Positions 1 through 5,824 of a stretch of 6,093 bases of DNA are shown here, piece by piece; position 1 is the stretch's first letter; each line of letters starts with the position of its first letter. The translations under genes and the position numbers were made by a program. This DNA is from Labilithrix luteola. GTDB lineage: Bacteria; Myxococcota_A; Polyangia; Polyangiales; Polyangiaceae. The notes beneath the pieces were generated by a model. The model had not been told where the DNA came from and searched no databases. It saw only the letters and a list, made by a program, of their open reading frames with translations. The stretch spans positions 1 to 6,093 of the forward strand of contig JAMFST010000151.1 in NCBI GenBank assembly GCA_026225435.1, written 5' to 3'.

Positions 1-1
1 G

Positions 2-868
2 GAGTACCTCGAGGGGGAGTCGCTCTCCGACACGCTGATGCGCGTCGGCCCCTTCCCGCCGGTCGAAGTCGCCAAGGTGATCGCCCAGGCGTCGCGCGCG
101 CTCTCCAAGGCGCACGCGGTCGGGATCGTCCACCGCGACCTGAAACCGGACAACATCTTCCTCGCGACCAACGCCGAGGATGCGGACAGCGATCTGCCCT
201 ACGTGGTGAAGCTGGTCGACTTCGGCATCGCCAAGATGTTCGACCACGACAAGGCGAGCGACTCGCGCGGCGGCCCGCTCCACGGTCCGACGCAGGAAGG
301 CGCCGTCGTCGGCACCCCGAACTTCATGAGCCCCGAGCAGCTCACCGTCGGCGGCGCGCCCGGTCCGCTGACCGATCTGTGGGCGCTCGGCGCCTGTGCC
401 TTCACCGCCATGACCGCCCGCCTGCCGTTCGAGGGGGAAGTCCTCGGCGACATCGTGCTCAAGGTCTGCGTGGCGCCGATGCCCGTCCCCTCGCAGTACA
501 ACCCGAACCTGCCGCCCGGCTTCGACGCCTGGTTCGCCAAGGCCTGTGCCCGCGAACCGGAGAACCGCTTCCAGACGGTGGCCGAGCTGTCCGACTCGCT
601 CCTGCAGGTCTGCGGCGCCGCCACCGGCCCGATGCGCACCCCCTTCGCCTCGCACGTCGAGCAGGAGGTCCGCTACGAGCTGAAGAAGCCGCCGCCGGGC
701 AGCGAGATCGACCTCGAGGACCTGGAGATGCCGCGCGGCATGTCCTCGCGCACCGCCTTCGCCGCGGGCGTGCTCCTGGTGGTCACCATCGTCTTCGGGA
801 TGGTCGGCGTGCTCGCCTGGCGCACCCAGGCTCCGTCGGCGCCCGCCTCGACAACCGCCGGCCACTGA
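2..868 (+). CDS. Ser/Thr protein kinase (Hanks type), C-terminal part with membrane anchor
   Basis: This is the 3' part of a eukaryotic-type Ser/Thr kinase gene, which transfers phosphate from ATP to protein Ser/Thr residues. The frame is open from base 2 and begins EYLEGESLSDTL, the hinge region (subdomain V). The glycine loop, catalytic Lys and alpha-C Glu therefore lie outside the window, and the ATG at 38 is internal rather than the true start. The catalytic loop HRDLKPDN is at 131-154, so it is an RD kinase with the catalytic Asp present. DFG is at 218-226, the SPE form of the APE motif at 329-337, and the DLWALG motif of subdomain IX starts at 374. The kinase fold ends near the REPENRF motif around 551-571. 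A charged juxtamembrane linker follows, then one transmembrane helix (752-820) and only about 15 further residues. The protein is therefore a cytoplasmic kinase held by its C-terminus, without a visible PASTA, TPR or other sensor domain. Its substrates are unknown. The kinase call is very secure. Confidence 0.96.
   Translation, partial: EYLEGESLSDTLMRVGPFPPVEVAKVIAQASRALSKAHAVGIVHRDLKPDNIFLATNAEDADSDLPYVVKLVDFGIAKMFDHDKASDSRGGPLHGPTQEGAVVGTPNFMSPEQLTVGGAPGPLTDLWALGACAFTAMTARLPFEGEVLGDIVLKVCVAPMPVPSQYNPNLPPGFDAWFAKACAREPENRFQTVAELSDSLLQVCGAATGPMRTPFASHVEQEVRYELKKPPPGSEIDLEDLEMPRGMSSRTAFAAGVLLVVTIVFGMVGVLAWRTQAPSAPASTTAGH
752..820 (+). other. Transmembrane helix of the kinase
   Basis: About 23 uninterrupted hydrophobic residues rich in Val, Leu, Ile, Ala and Gly follow a basic residue and end with Trp-Arg. 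Only about 15 residues (RTQAPSAPASTTAGH) follow before the stop. The helix therefore works as a tail anchor rather than linking to an extracytoplasmic sensor domain. Confidence 0.85.
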
Positions 869-895
869 GCACCTGAATCCGGAGGGGGTGGTGGA

Positions 896-910
896 TCGGG
901 ACTACCCCGA
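896..910 (+). terminator. Weak hairpin downstream of the kinase gene
   Basis: TCGGG at 896-900 pairs with CCCGA at 906-910 across a five-base loop, 27 bases after the kinase stop codon. No T-run follows, so it is at best a weak or Rho-dependent stop. It is the only hairpin near the end of the kinase gene apart from the inverted repeat at 949-968. Confidence 0.25.
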
Positions 911-948
911 CCTACATCGCGTTAACCCAGGTCCGGGGGTGGGAAGTA

Positions 949-968
949 GCGTTTCTCTCGAGAAACGC
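949..968. repeat. Inverted repeat, 9-base arms, upstream of the lipoprotein gene
   Basis: GCGTTTCTC (949-957) and GAGAAACGC (960-968) are perfect reverse complements separated by two bases. The spacer is too short for an RNA hairpin with the full stem, which would have to open at least one pair. The near-continuous dyad looks more like a binding site for a dimeric regulator. It ends two bases before a sigma-54-like element at 971-987 and lies 31 bases before the lipoprotein start codon. The regulator is unknown. Confidence 0.5.
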
Positions 969-970
969 GC

Positions 971-987
971 TTGGCACTGTAGGTGCT
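971..987 (+). promoter_or_regulatory. Candidate sigma-54 (-24/-12) promoter
   Basis: The element reads TTGGCAC, five bases, then GTGCT. The sigma-54 consensus is YTGGCAC, five bases, then TTGCW. The invariant GG (973-974) and GC (985-986) are 12 bases apart, as required, and only the first T of the -12 box is replaced by G. The predicted transcription start at about 997-999 falls almost on the GTG at 1000, and the apparent Shine-Dalgarno AGGA at 990-993 would lie upstream of it. The site is therefore either fortuitous or produces an almost leaderless message. Sigma-54 promoters are common in myxobacteria. Confidence 0.35.
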
Positions 988-989
988 GT

Positions 990-993
990 AGGA
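990..993 (+). promoter_or_regulatory. Ribosome binding site of the lipoprotein gene
   Basis: AGGA ends six bases before the GTG at 1000. This supports that codon, which has no in-frame competitor able to keep the signal peptide, as the start. Confidence 0.5.
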
Positions 994-999
994 CAGTTC

Positions 1000-1776
1000 G
1001 TGCGCAAGTCCTTCCTCCGCTCCTTCGTCCCTGCCGCCACTCTCGCTCTCTGCTCGATGGCCTCCGTGGTCTTCGGAGCGGGCTGCTCGTCCTCGGCCGC
1101 CTCCGACGGCGCCAGCCAGTCGACCGGCGGCGGTAGCTCGTCGCTCACTCCGGACGACGCGCAGGAGCTGAGCCTCACGCCGGTGCAGACGCTGAAGGAC
1201 GAGCTGACCTCGGCGCTCGGCAACATCAGCGCCTCCACGCAGGCCGCCTACCTCCCCAAGGCCAACGCGCTCACCTGGCTGGAGAACGAGGTGAAGGCCG
1301 CCGGCATCGCCGACCCCACGACCGCGACCTACGTGCTCCAGGTCCGCAAGTTCTCCCTCGAGTTCGACATCCCCTTCGACCACTCCGAGGTCGACATCGA
1401 CGTGGTGTCCGACGGCAGCAAGACCGCCAAGATCCACGGCCGCCTCCTCGGCGACGTGTGGGGCGCCGGCCTGTACAGCGACACGCTCACCGGCGGAGAG
1501 CTCGGCCCGCCCCTGTGCGTCACCTGGGCGCAGCTGGTGAAGGCGGTCGAGGTCTCGTACGTCGACGGCTTCTACCTGGGCACGTTCGTCTGCCACAACA
1601 TCACCTTCCGCGTCCTCGACACGCTCGGCGTCTCGGTGTCCGACTACTCGGACAACATCCGCGCGTGGCTGCTCGCCTCGTTCGCGTTCGGCCCCATCTT
1701 CGCGAAGACGCCGTCCGCGGAAGCGACCGCCTCGACGGCCGCGCTCACCTGCAAGGCGGACAAGCTGGCGGACTGA
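1000..1776 (+). CDS. Putative lipoprotein of unknown function
   Basis: A 258-residue protein that I do not recognise as a family. The N-terminus has the form of a lipoprotein signal peptide: MRKSFLRS supplies positive charge, a hydrophobic stretch of about 20 residues follows, and GAGC places the lipid-modified Cys at residue 29. The lipobox is non-canonical, with Gly at -3. The mature protein starts with a Ser/Ala/Gly-rich spacer to about residue 47, typical of myxobacterial lipoproteins. The remainder looks globular and mixed alpha/beta, with Cys at 173, 198 and 251. An acidic beta-like segment (FSLEFDIPFDHSEVDIDVV) is near residues 115-133. The GTG start is chosen because it keeps the charged end of the signal peptide and has AGGA six bases upstream. 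The next internal Met, at residue 20, would destroy the signal. The gene is monocistronic, bounded by the 869-999 spacer and the terminator at 1801. It probably sits at the envelope surface or in the periplasm; its function is unknown. Confidence 0.85.
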   Translation: MRKSFLRSFVPAATLALCSMASVVFGAGCSSSAASDGASQSTGGGSSSLTPDDAQELSLTPVQTLKDELTSALGNISASTQAAYLPKANALTWLENEVKAAGIADPTTATYVLQVRKFSLEFDIPFDHSEVDIDVVSDGSKTAKIHGRLLGDVWGAGLYSDTLTGGELGPPLCVTWAQLVKAVEVSYVDGFYLGTFVCHNITFRVLDTLGVSVSDYSDNIRAWLLASFAFGPIFAKTPSAEATASTAALTCKADKLAD

Positions 1777-1800
1777 ACACCCCGGCCGGACAAAAGGAGA

Positions 1801-1841
1801 AAGGGCCAGCGATCTCGACGATCGACTGGCCCTTCGTCTTT
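1801..1841. terminator. Strong intrinsic terminator, probably bidirectional
   Basis: AAGGGCCAG (1801-1809) plus CGATC (1810-1814) pairs with GATCG (1820-1824), one bulged A, and CTGGCCCTT (1826-1834). That gives 14 base pairs around a five-base loop. The plus-strand tail is CGTCTTT. On the minus strand the stem is followed by the complement of the A-rich run at 1792-1800, giving a T-rich tail. The hairpin lies 24 bases after the lipoprotein stop and about 48 bases beyond the stop of the convergent minus-strand gene, so it can serve both. Confidence 0.85.
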
Positions 1842-1882
1842 CAACGATGCCTCGAGAGCTCGGCAAAGCGAGCCCGATTGGA

Positions 1883-2146
1883 TCAGGCGGCTTTCATCCG
1901 AGGCTTGGAGCGCAATTCGACGCGCATCGAGTCGTAGCTCGGCGCTTCGAGACCGCGGGCGCGACGCAACAAGAAGAGCGCATGGTGCACCTCTGCAGCG
2001 TCCGGTTCCTCTTCCACTCCAGCCAGGCGATTGCGGTCCTCGGCGAGCGCATAGGCCGCGTCGAGCTCGTCCTCGGTTGCTGCGAGGTACGCATCCGCCT
2101 GCTCCAGGGACAGGCCCTGAAGACTCCTGATCACGGGAATCGTCAT
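1883..2146 (-). CDS. Small protein of unknown function, 87 residues
   Basis: The reading frame extends much further upstream, but residues before MTIPVIRS are Arg/Ser-rich and unlike protein. The ATG at 2146 is preceded by AAAGAGGTGATC, an almost complete complement of the 16S rRNA 3' end, with the GAGG core seven bases from the start. This fixes the start. The product is soluble, with no signal peptide or membrane segment. An acidic, probably helical stretch (SLEQADAYLAATEDELDAAY, residues 13-32) is followed by a second helix with HHALFLLRRARGLEA and a basic C-terminus (ELRSKPRMKAA). The helical, charge-segregated layout would suit a small partner or regulatory protein, but no family is recognised. 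No toxin partner is adjacent. It converges on the lipoprotein gene and shares its terminator. Confidence 0.7.
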   Translation of the reverse strand: MTIPVIRSLQGLSLEQADAYLAATEDELDAAYALAEDRNRLAGVEEEPDAAEVHHALFLLRRARGLEAPSYDSMRVELRSKPRMKAA

Positions 2147-2148
2147 CC

Positions 2149-2160
2149 GATCACCTCTTT
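2149..2160 (-). promoter_or_regulatory. Near-perfect Shine-Dalgarno of the 87-residue protein
   Basis: On the minus strand this reads AAAGAGGTGATC, differing by one base from the full anti-16S complement AAGGAGGTGATC. The spacing to the ATG at 2146 is suitable. It decides the start of an otherwise over-extended frame and predicts strong translation. Confidence 0.8.
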
Positions 2161-2309
2161 CTCGCGCCATTCCAGAAGAAGGGCGCGTGTTTCGGATCCT
2201 CATGCAAGACGATTGCCGGGAGACCCGCTCCCGACGATCGCTGGCTCCTTGGGGTGCTGCCGACGTCACGCCGGGCGCGACGACGGCCTTCTTCAGCGCC
2301 GCCTCTTCA

Positions 2310-2345
2310 CGAGAAAGCGCGCGAGAAACCTCGCGAGAACGAGCG
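2310..2345. repeat. Three CGAGAA direct repeats at 12-base spacing
   Basis: CGAGAA occurs at 2310-2315, 2322-2327 and 2334-2339, exactly 12 bases apart. The last two copies are each preceded by CG, the first by CA. The second and third flank the palindrome CTCGCGAG (2330-2337). The minus-strand form is TTCTCG. The array lies about 165 bases upstream of the minus-strand start at 2146, so it could be a regulatory array. A short low-complexity run is also possible. Confidence 0.45.
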
Positions 2346-2438
2346 CGGGCGCGGATGCGCTGGCTCGGTCGGCCGTACCTGCGCGGCGCGCGGTGCCTGC
2401 TCCCTCCGTGCTGGAGAGCGGTCAAGCCCGCGTCCTCA

Positions 2439-2488
2439 CGTGCATTTCCTGACAGCGCACGCGGCGGGCGTGATGCGTAAATGCCACG
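2439..2488. repeat. Nested imperfect hairpin
   Basis: CGTGCATTT (2439-2447) pairs with AAATG-C-CACG (2479-2488), leaving one bulged C. Inside it CACGC (2458-2462) pairs with GCGTG (2468-2472) across a five-base loop. No T-run follows on either strand. It could be a structured transcript end for the minus-strand operon, a structured leader of the 87-residue gene, or chance. Confidence 0.35.
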
Positions 2489-2609
2489 GTCGCGACAGCT
2501 CTGCTCGTGTGGTTGGTTCCGCTCGGAAGTCGCTGCAAACCGCCTCCCCACAGAAACCGTAACCGCCGAATCCGCTCCCAACCACTATTTGTCCAGATGC
2601 GTCGACAAT

Positions 2610-4307
2610 TCAGTGTGCGGACGTCGGCGCCTGTGTGCGGCTCGTGTCGCCAGCGTTTCCTGCTGCGCCAGGTGCGGTCGGCGGCGCGGTGACGTCGAGC
2701 CAGCGGAGCATCGCGCTGCCGGCGTGCTGCGCGTAGTCGATGCGCAGTTGCCAGTCGACCGAGCTGCCCGGCATGCCGCCCATCACCGACGTCGGCGAGG
2801 CGAACAGGTGCGCAGGGCCCGGACGGAACTGCTGGCGCACGAGCAGCGCGAGCGAGCGCCGGATCTGCGCCTCGAGGTCGGCGACTTCCGCGGGCGAGGT
2901 CTGCGTCTCGAGCTCGACCTCGAGGGTCGCCACGGCCGCCTCGGTGCGGCTGCCGACCGGCGTGAAGCGCGGGGTGACCAGCGGCGAGACGCCGTACGCC
3001 CCCTCGGCGTCGAAGGGGGTCTCGCCGCGGAGGAACTGCATCTTGCGGCCGTACTTCTGCCAGCGCTGGCAGAAGTCGAGCGCCTTCGGGTTGGGCGCGT
3101 CGGCCCAGGTGGCGTCCATCGCCTGGCAGGTCCAGTGCTCCTCGCCGAAGTAGTAGCGGTTGCCCGGGAAGCTCCAGGCGGGGCCGACGAGGTAGGCGAC
3201 GGCGCGGGCCGAGGCGTCGAGATCGGCGCGGTCGTGGGTGATGGTGAAGGCGCGCGCGAGGGCGAGCGCGGTCTCGCCGGCGAAGTAGAGGCGCTGGACG
3301 TCGATGGGGTGCTTCTCGCGCCGGTTGTACTCGTGCATGAACTCGCCGTCGGGCCGCTGCTGCGAGCGGAGGAAGGCGGTCAGCTGGGGGATGGCCGGGG
3401 CGAAGGAAGGATCGAGCCCGGTGCGGACGATCTCCACGAAGGCGATGATGCCGAGCGCGCTCGAGCCGATGTTGGCGTCGTTGTCGTCGGTGATGCAGCG
3501 GTGCTCGCCGCAATCGAGCATGGCGCGGTCGCGCATGTACCCGGCGGCGCGGAGTGCGGCGATGCGGAGCGTCAGGTCGCCGCTGGCCGCGGCCGCCTGG
3601 GCGAGGAAGTACGTGGCGCCGGCGTGGCGCGGCCAGTCGTAGCCGGGGAGCGAGCGGTTGGTGGCGGCGTCGACCATGTAGCGGAAGGTGCCGTCGCGCT
3701 TCTGCCCCCGGGCGAGGAAATGCGCGAGGTCGAGCGCCGAGGCGAGCACCTGCTCACGGGTCAGCGTGTCGCCGTGCGGCTGCTCCTGCGCGGGCGTGCC
3801 GACGGGGACGCGCTCCACGCGGATGCGGCGCAAGGTCGCGTCGCGGGTGATGTCGGAGACCGGCAGGTGCGCGCGCTCGCTGATCATCGCCAGGACGAGC
3901 GGCACGTCGAGGCCGTAGCTGAGCGAGATGCCCGGCTGGTTGAAGCCGTGGTCGTACGCGCCGCGCACGAGCAGATCGTCCGGCGTGAGGACGAGGGTCT
4001 GACCGTGCACGTCGGCGACGACACCGTCACGCCCGGAGACGATTCCGAAGGTGAAGGCCAGCGGCACGCGCTTCAGGATCGGCGCGGTGCCGGTCACCGT
4101 CTCGACGACGGTCATGCCGCGCGGATCCGGCTGCGCTTGTTCGGCCGAGCCGATCTCGCGCCGGTCGAGCAGCTTGCCGCTGCTCCACACGCTGACGAAG
4201 ACCTGGTGGGTCGGGTGTAGCTCGTAGGTGAGGCGCAGGATGACGCCGAGGATGGCCGTGACGACGACGAAGCCCGCCAGCAGGCGAAGGAGAGCGCGCG
4301 GCGTCAC
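2610..4307 (-). CDS. Membrane-anchored protein with an alpha/alpha-toroid-like domain, function unknown
   Basis: A 565-residue protein. The GTG at 4307 is chosen because it overlaps the upstream stop codon in GTGA and has GGAG (4319-4316) eight bases ahead. Residues of the same frame beyond it are only a shadow of the neighbouring gene. Residues 6-26 form an uncleaved signal anchor, so the rest is probably periplasmic. Residues about 40-170 form a domain I cannot assign. Residues about 183-540 resemble the six-hairpin/terpenoid-cyclase-type helical toroids. A repeated unit is seen: RDGTF then RHAGATYFLAQA (204-237), PDGEF then YFAGETALALARA (319-353), and DYAQHAGSAML (524-534). The YFAGETALALARAF...YL helix pair is typical of (alpha/alpha)6 sugar-active enzymes, but no catalytic pair can be named. 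Cys266/Cys271 and Cys394/Cys413 could form disulfides, fitting an extracytoplasmic location. The C-terminal 25 residues are Ala/Pro/Thr-rich tail. A cell-wall or polysaccharide role is a guess. Confidence 0.85.
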   Translation of the reverse strand: MTPRALLRLLAGFVVVTAILGVILRLTYELHPTHQVFVSVWSSGKLLDRREIGSAEQAQPDPRGMTVVETVTGTAPILKRVPLAFTFGIVSGRDGVVADVHGQTLVLTPDDLLVRGAYDHGFNQPGISLSYGLDVPLVLAMISERAHLPVSDITRDATLRRIRVERVPVGTPAQEQPHGDTLTREQVLASALDLAHFLARGQKRDGTFRYMVDAATNRSLPGYDWPRHAGATYFLAQAAAASGDLTLRIAALRAAGYMRDRAMLDCGEHRCITDDNDANIGSSALGIIAFVEIVRTGLDPSFAPAIPQLTAFLRSQQRPDGEFMHEYNRREKHPIDVQRLYFAGETALALARAFTITHDRADLDASARAVAYLVGPAWSFPGNRYYFGEEHWTCQAMDATWADAPNPKALDFCQRWQKYGRKMQFLRGETPFDAEGAYGVSPLVTPRFTPVGSRTEAAVATLEVELETQTSPAEVADLEAQIRRSLALLVRQQFRPGPAHLFASPTSVMGGMPGSSVDWQLRIDYAQHAGSAMLRWLDVTAPPTAPGAAGNAGDTSRTQAPTSAH

Positions 4308-4780
4308 GCCTGTGGCTCCGCGCGCGTGGCCGGCACGATGGGCCCCACCCACAGCAGCTTCCCCGCCGGGAGCACCACCAGGTACGGCAGCGCGAGCGCG
4401 GCGACGAGGCCGAGGATGACCGACCCGCCGCGACCGACCGGCCCGTAGATGCCGCTCAGGTAGCTGGCGGTGGCGATGCTGGTGAGCGTGAGGAGGAGGC
4501 CGACCGCGAGCTGGACGAAGGCGACCAGACGGAACACCTTGGCGTCCCACGAGGCGCGCCGGGACATCCCGAACGCGGAGGCGAGGAGCAGCAGGACGAG
4601 CAAGCCGCCGGCGATGTCCACCGGCCAGAAGCGATCGGGCAGCGCGACGAAGATGCCCACCAGCAAGAGGGCGCAGACGAACAGGTCGAGCACGACGAAG
4701 GCCACCCGCAAGCGGGCGGAGAAACGTCGGGTGCGTTCGACATCGATCTCGAGAGCGGTGTCCGTGGTCGCCGTGGTCAT
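4304..4780 (-). CDS. Four-helix integral membrane protein of unknown function
   Basis: A 158-residue protein and the first gene of a two-gene operon. In-frame TGA-TAG codons lie just upstream (4792-4787), so the ATG at 4780 is the earliest possible start, although no Shine-Dalgarno is evident. A polar N-terminal tail of about 22 residues is followed by four hydrophobic segments near residues 24-46, 55-72, 82-108 and 119-137. Short charged loops (ALPDRFWPVD, MSRRASWDAKVFR, YGPVGRGG) separate them. No enzymatic motif is visible. The stop codon overlaps the GTG of the toroid gene by the 4-base GTGA, which implies translational coupling and a shared job, perhaps as a membrane partner of the anchored toroid protein. 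The even number of helices puts both ends on the same side, probably the cytoplasm. The function is unknown; the membrane topology call is solid. Confidence 0.85.
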   Translation of the reverse strand: MTTATTDTALEIDVERTRRFSARLRVAFVVLDLFVCALLLVGIFVALPDRFWPVDIAGGLLVLLLLASAFGMSRRASWDAKVFRLVAFVQLAVGLLLTLTSIATASYLSGIYGPVGRGGSVILGLVAALALPYLVVLPAGKLLWVGPIVPATRAEPQA

Positions 4781-4842
4781 CGGGACCGTGAGCTATCACG
4801 AGCGACGGCACTTGCGAGACACGTGTGATACCGCATGGAGTC
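4781..4842. promoter_or_regulatory. Divergent intergenic region between the membrane-protein operon and pip
   Basis: These 62 bases must hold the start signals of the minus-strand operon and probably those of pip. The 8-base palindrome ACACGTGT at 4819-4826 is the only dyad seen. No -10/-35 pair matches well on either strand. GGAG at 4837-4840 is only two bases from the pip ATG and so is poorly placed as its ribosome site. Confidence 0.4.
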
Positions 4843-5802
4843 ATGCCCGCTCGTCGCTCGCTCTACCCCGAGATCGATCCGTACAAGTCGACCCGCCTGC
4901 GCGTGTCGGAGAAGCACGAGCTGCACATCGAGGAGTCGGGCAACCGCAGCGGCAAGCCGGTGGTCTTCCTCCACGGCGGCCCGGGTGGCGGCACCGAGCC
5001 GAAGCACCGCCGCTTCTTCGACCCGGAGAAGTACCGCATCGTGCTCTTCGACCAGCGCGGCTGCGGCAAGAGCACGCCGCACGCGTCGCTCGAGAACAAC
5101 ACCACCTGGGACCTGGTGAGCGACATCGAGAAGCTGCGTGAGCACCTCGGGATCGAGCGCTGGCAGGTGTTCGGCGGCTCGTGGGGGTCGACGCTGGCGC
5201 TGGCCTACGCCGAGACGCACCCCGACCGCGTGACCGAGCTGGTGCTGCGCGGGATCTTCCTCCTGCGCAAGAAGGAGATCGACTGGTTCTACCAGGAGGG
5301 GGCAAGCTCGATCTTCCCCGACGCCTGGGAGGGGTACCTCGAGCCGATCCCCGAGAAGGAGCGCGGCGATCTGCTGCACGCCTACCACCGGCGGCTGACG
5401 AGCGAGGACAAGGCGGTGCGCGAGGCGGCCGCGCGCGCGTGGAGCATCTGGGAAGGGCGCACGAGCTGCCTGGTCCCCAACGAGGAGCTGGTGAACCGCA
5501 CCGGCGGGCGCGACTTCAGCCTCGCCTTCGCCCGCATCGAGTGCCACTACTTCGTCAACCACGGCTTCTTCGACGGGGGGCGCGAGCTGCTCGCCAACAT
5601 CGACAAGATCCGCCACATCCCCGGCGTGATCGTGCAGGGGCGCTACGACGTGGTCTGCCCGATGGACAGCGCCTGGGCGCTGCACCGCGCCTGGCCGGAG
5701 GCGGAGCTGTCGATCATCGGCGACGCCGGACACGCGGCGAGCGAGCCGGGGATCACCAGCGCGCTGGTGGAAGCGACGGACAGGTTCGCCAAGGGCGGCT
5801 GA
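4843..5802 (+). CDS. pip: Proline iminopeptidase
   Basis: A 319-residue alpha/beta-hydrolase of peptidase family S33, a cytosolic enzyme that removes N-terminal proline from peptides. The start at 4843 gives MPARRSLYPEIDPY, matching the conserved LYPEIEPY-type N-terminus of the family. An in-frame GTG at 4825 would add six residues and is less likely. The oxyanion-hole motif HGGPGG is at residues 44-49 and DQRGCGKS at 70-77. The nucleophile elbow GGSWGS (111-116) carries Ser113; the triad is completed by Asp269 (GRYDVVCP) and His297 (DAGHAA). Glu204 (WEG) and Glu233 (ECHYF) sit where the Serratia enzyme has the two glutamates that bind the substrate's N-terminal amine. All key residues and the full length are present, so the enzyme should be active. 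It is transcribed away from the membrane-protein operon, and the next gene follows after 22 bases. Confidence 0.96.
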   Translation: MPARRSLYPEIDPYKSTRLRVSEKHELHIEESGNRSGKPVVFLHGGPGGGTEPKHRRFFDPEKYRIVLFDQRGCGKSTPHASLENNTTWDLVSDIEKLREHLGIERWQVFGGSWGSTLALAYAETHPDRVTELVLRGIFLLRKKEIDWFYQEGASSIFPDAWEGYLEPIPEKERGDLLHAYHRRLTSEDKAVREAAARAWSIWEGRTSCLVPNEELVNRTGGRDFSLAFARIECHYFVNHGFFDGGRELLANIDKIRHIPGVIVQGRYDVVCPMDSAWALHRAWPEAELSIIGDAGHAASEPGITSALVEATDRFAKGG

Positions 5803-5824
5803 GACGGTGAGCTAGGCTGTCCGG

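Larger units (their letters stand above)
2147..2609. other. 463-base intergenic stretch without a convincing gene
   Basis: All open frames here, on both strands, read as Arg/Ser/Ala-rich sequence without protein-like periodicity. They look open only because the DNA is GC-rich. The stretch should contain the promoter of the minus-strand gene starting at 2146 and the transcript end of the operon finishing at 2610. I cannot place a convincing -35/-10 pair or a T-tailed terminator for either. It holds a three-fold phased CGAGAA repeat (2310-2339), a nested hairpin (2439-2488) and a short dyad TTCCG/CGGAA at 2517-2528. No tRNA, rRNA or mobile-element remnant is recognised. Confidence 0.6.

Noticed and set aside
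922..1866. 314-codon minus-strand frame opposite the lipoprotein gene
   Set aside because: The product is Arg/Gly/Val-rich and repetitive, and the frame spans the strong terminator and the spacer. The plus-strand lipoprotein with its signal peptide is far better supported.
1883..2146. Toxin-antitoxin antidote
   Set aside because: The size and helical character would allow it, but there is no adjacent toxin-sized gene in the same direction and no recognisable DNA-binding motif.
2479..2530. Possible tRNA-like stretch ending in GGTTGGTTCC
   Set aside because: No acceptor stem, anticodon arm or T-arm pairing could be built around it.
2147..2581. Upstream extension of the 87-residue minus-strand gene to 232 residues
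   Set aside because: The added residues are Arg/Ser-rich without protein character, and the near-perfect Shine-Dalgarno at 2149-2160 places the start at 2146.
2481..4220. Long 579-codon plus-strand open frame
   Set aside because: It is antisense to the toroid gene. Its product is an Arg/Ala/Glu/Val-rich low-complexity sequence without domains, as expected of a shadow frame in high-GC coding DNA.
4308..4844. N-terminal extension of the toroid gene frame up to an ATG at 4844
   Set aside because: The extension runs through the four-helix membrane protein gene in another frame and reads as Arg/Pro-rich nonsense. The GTGA overlap and a ribosome site support the start at 4307.
4777..5733. 318-codon minus-strand frame opposite pip
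   Set aside because: The plus strand encodes a complete proline iminopeptidase with all catalytic residues. The antisense product has no recognisable features.
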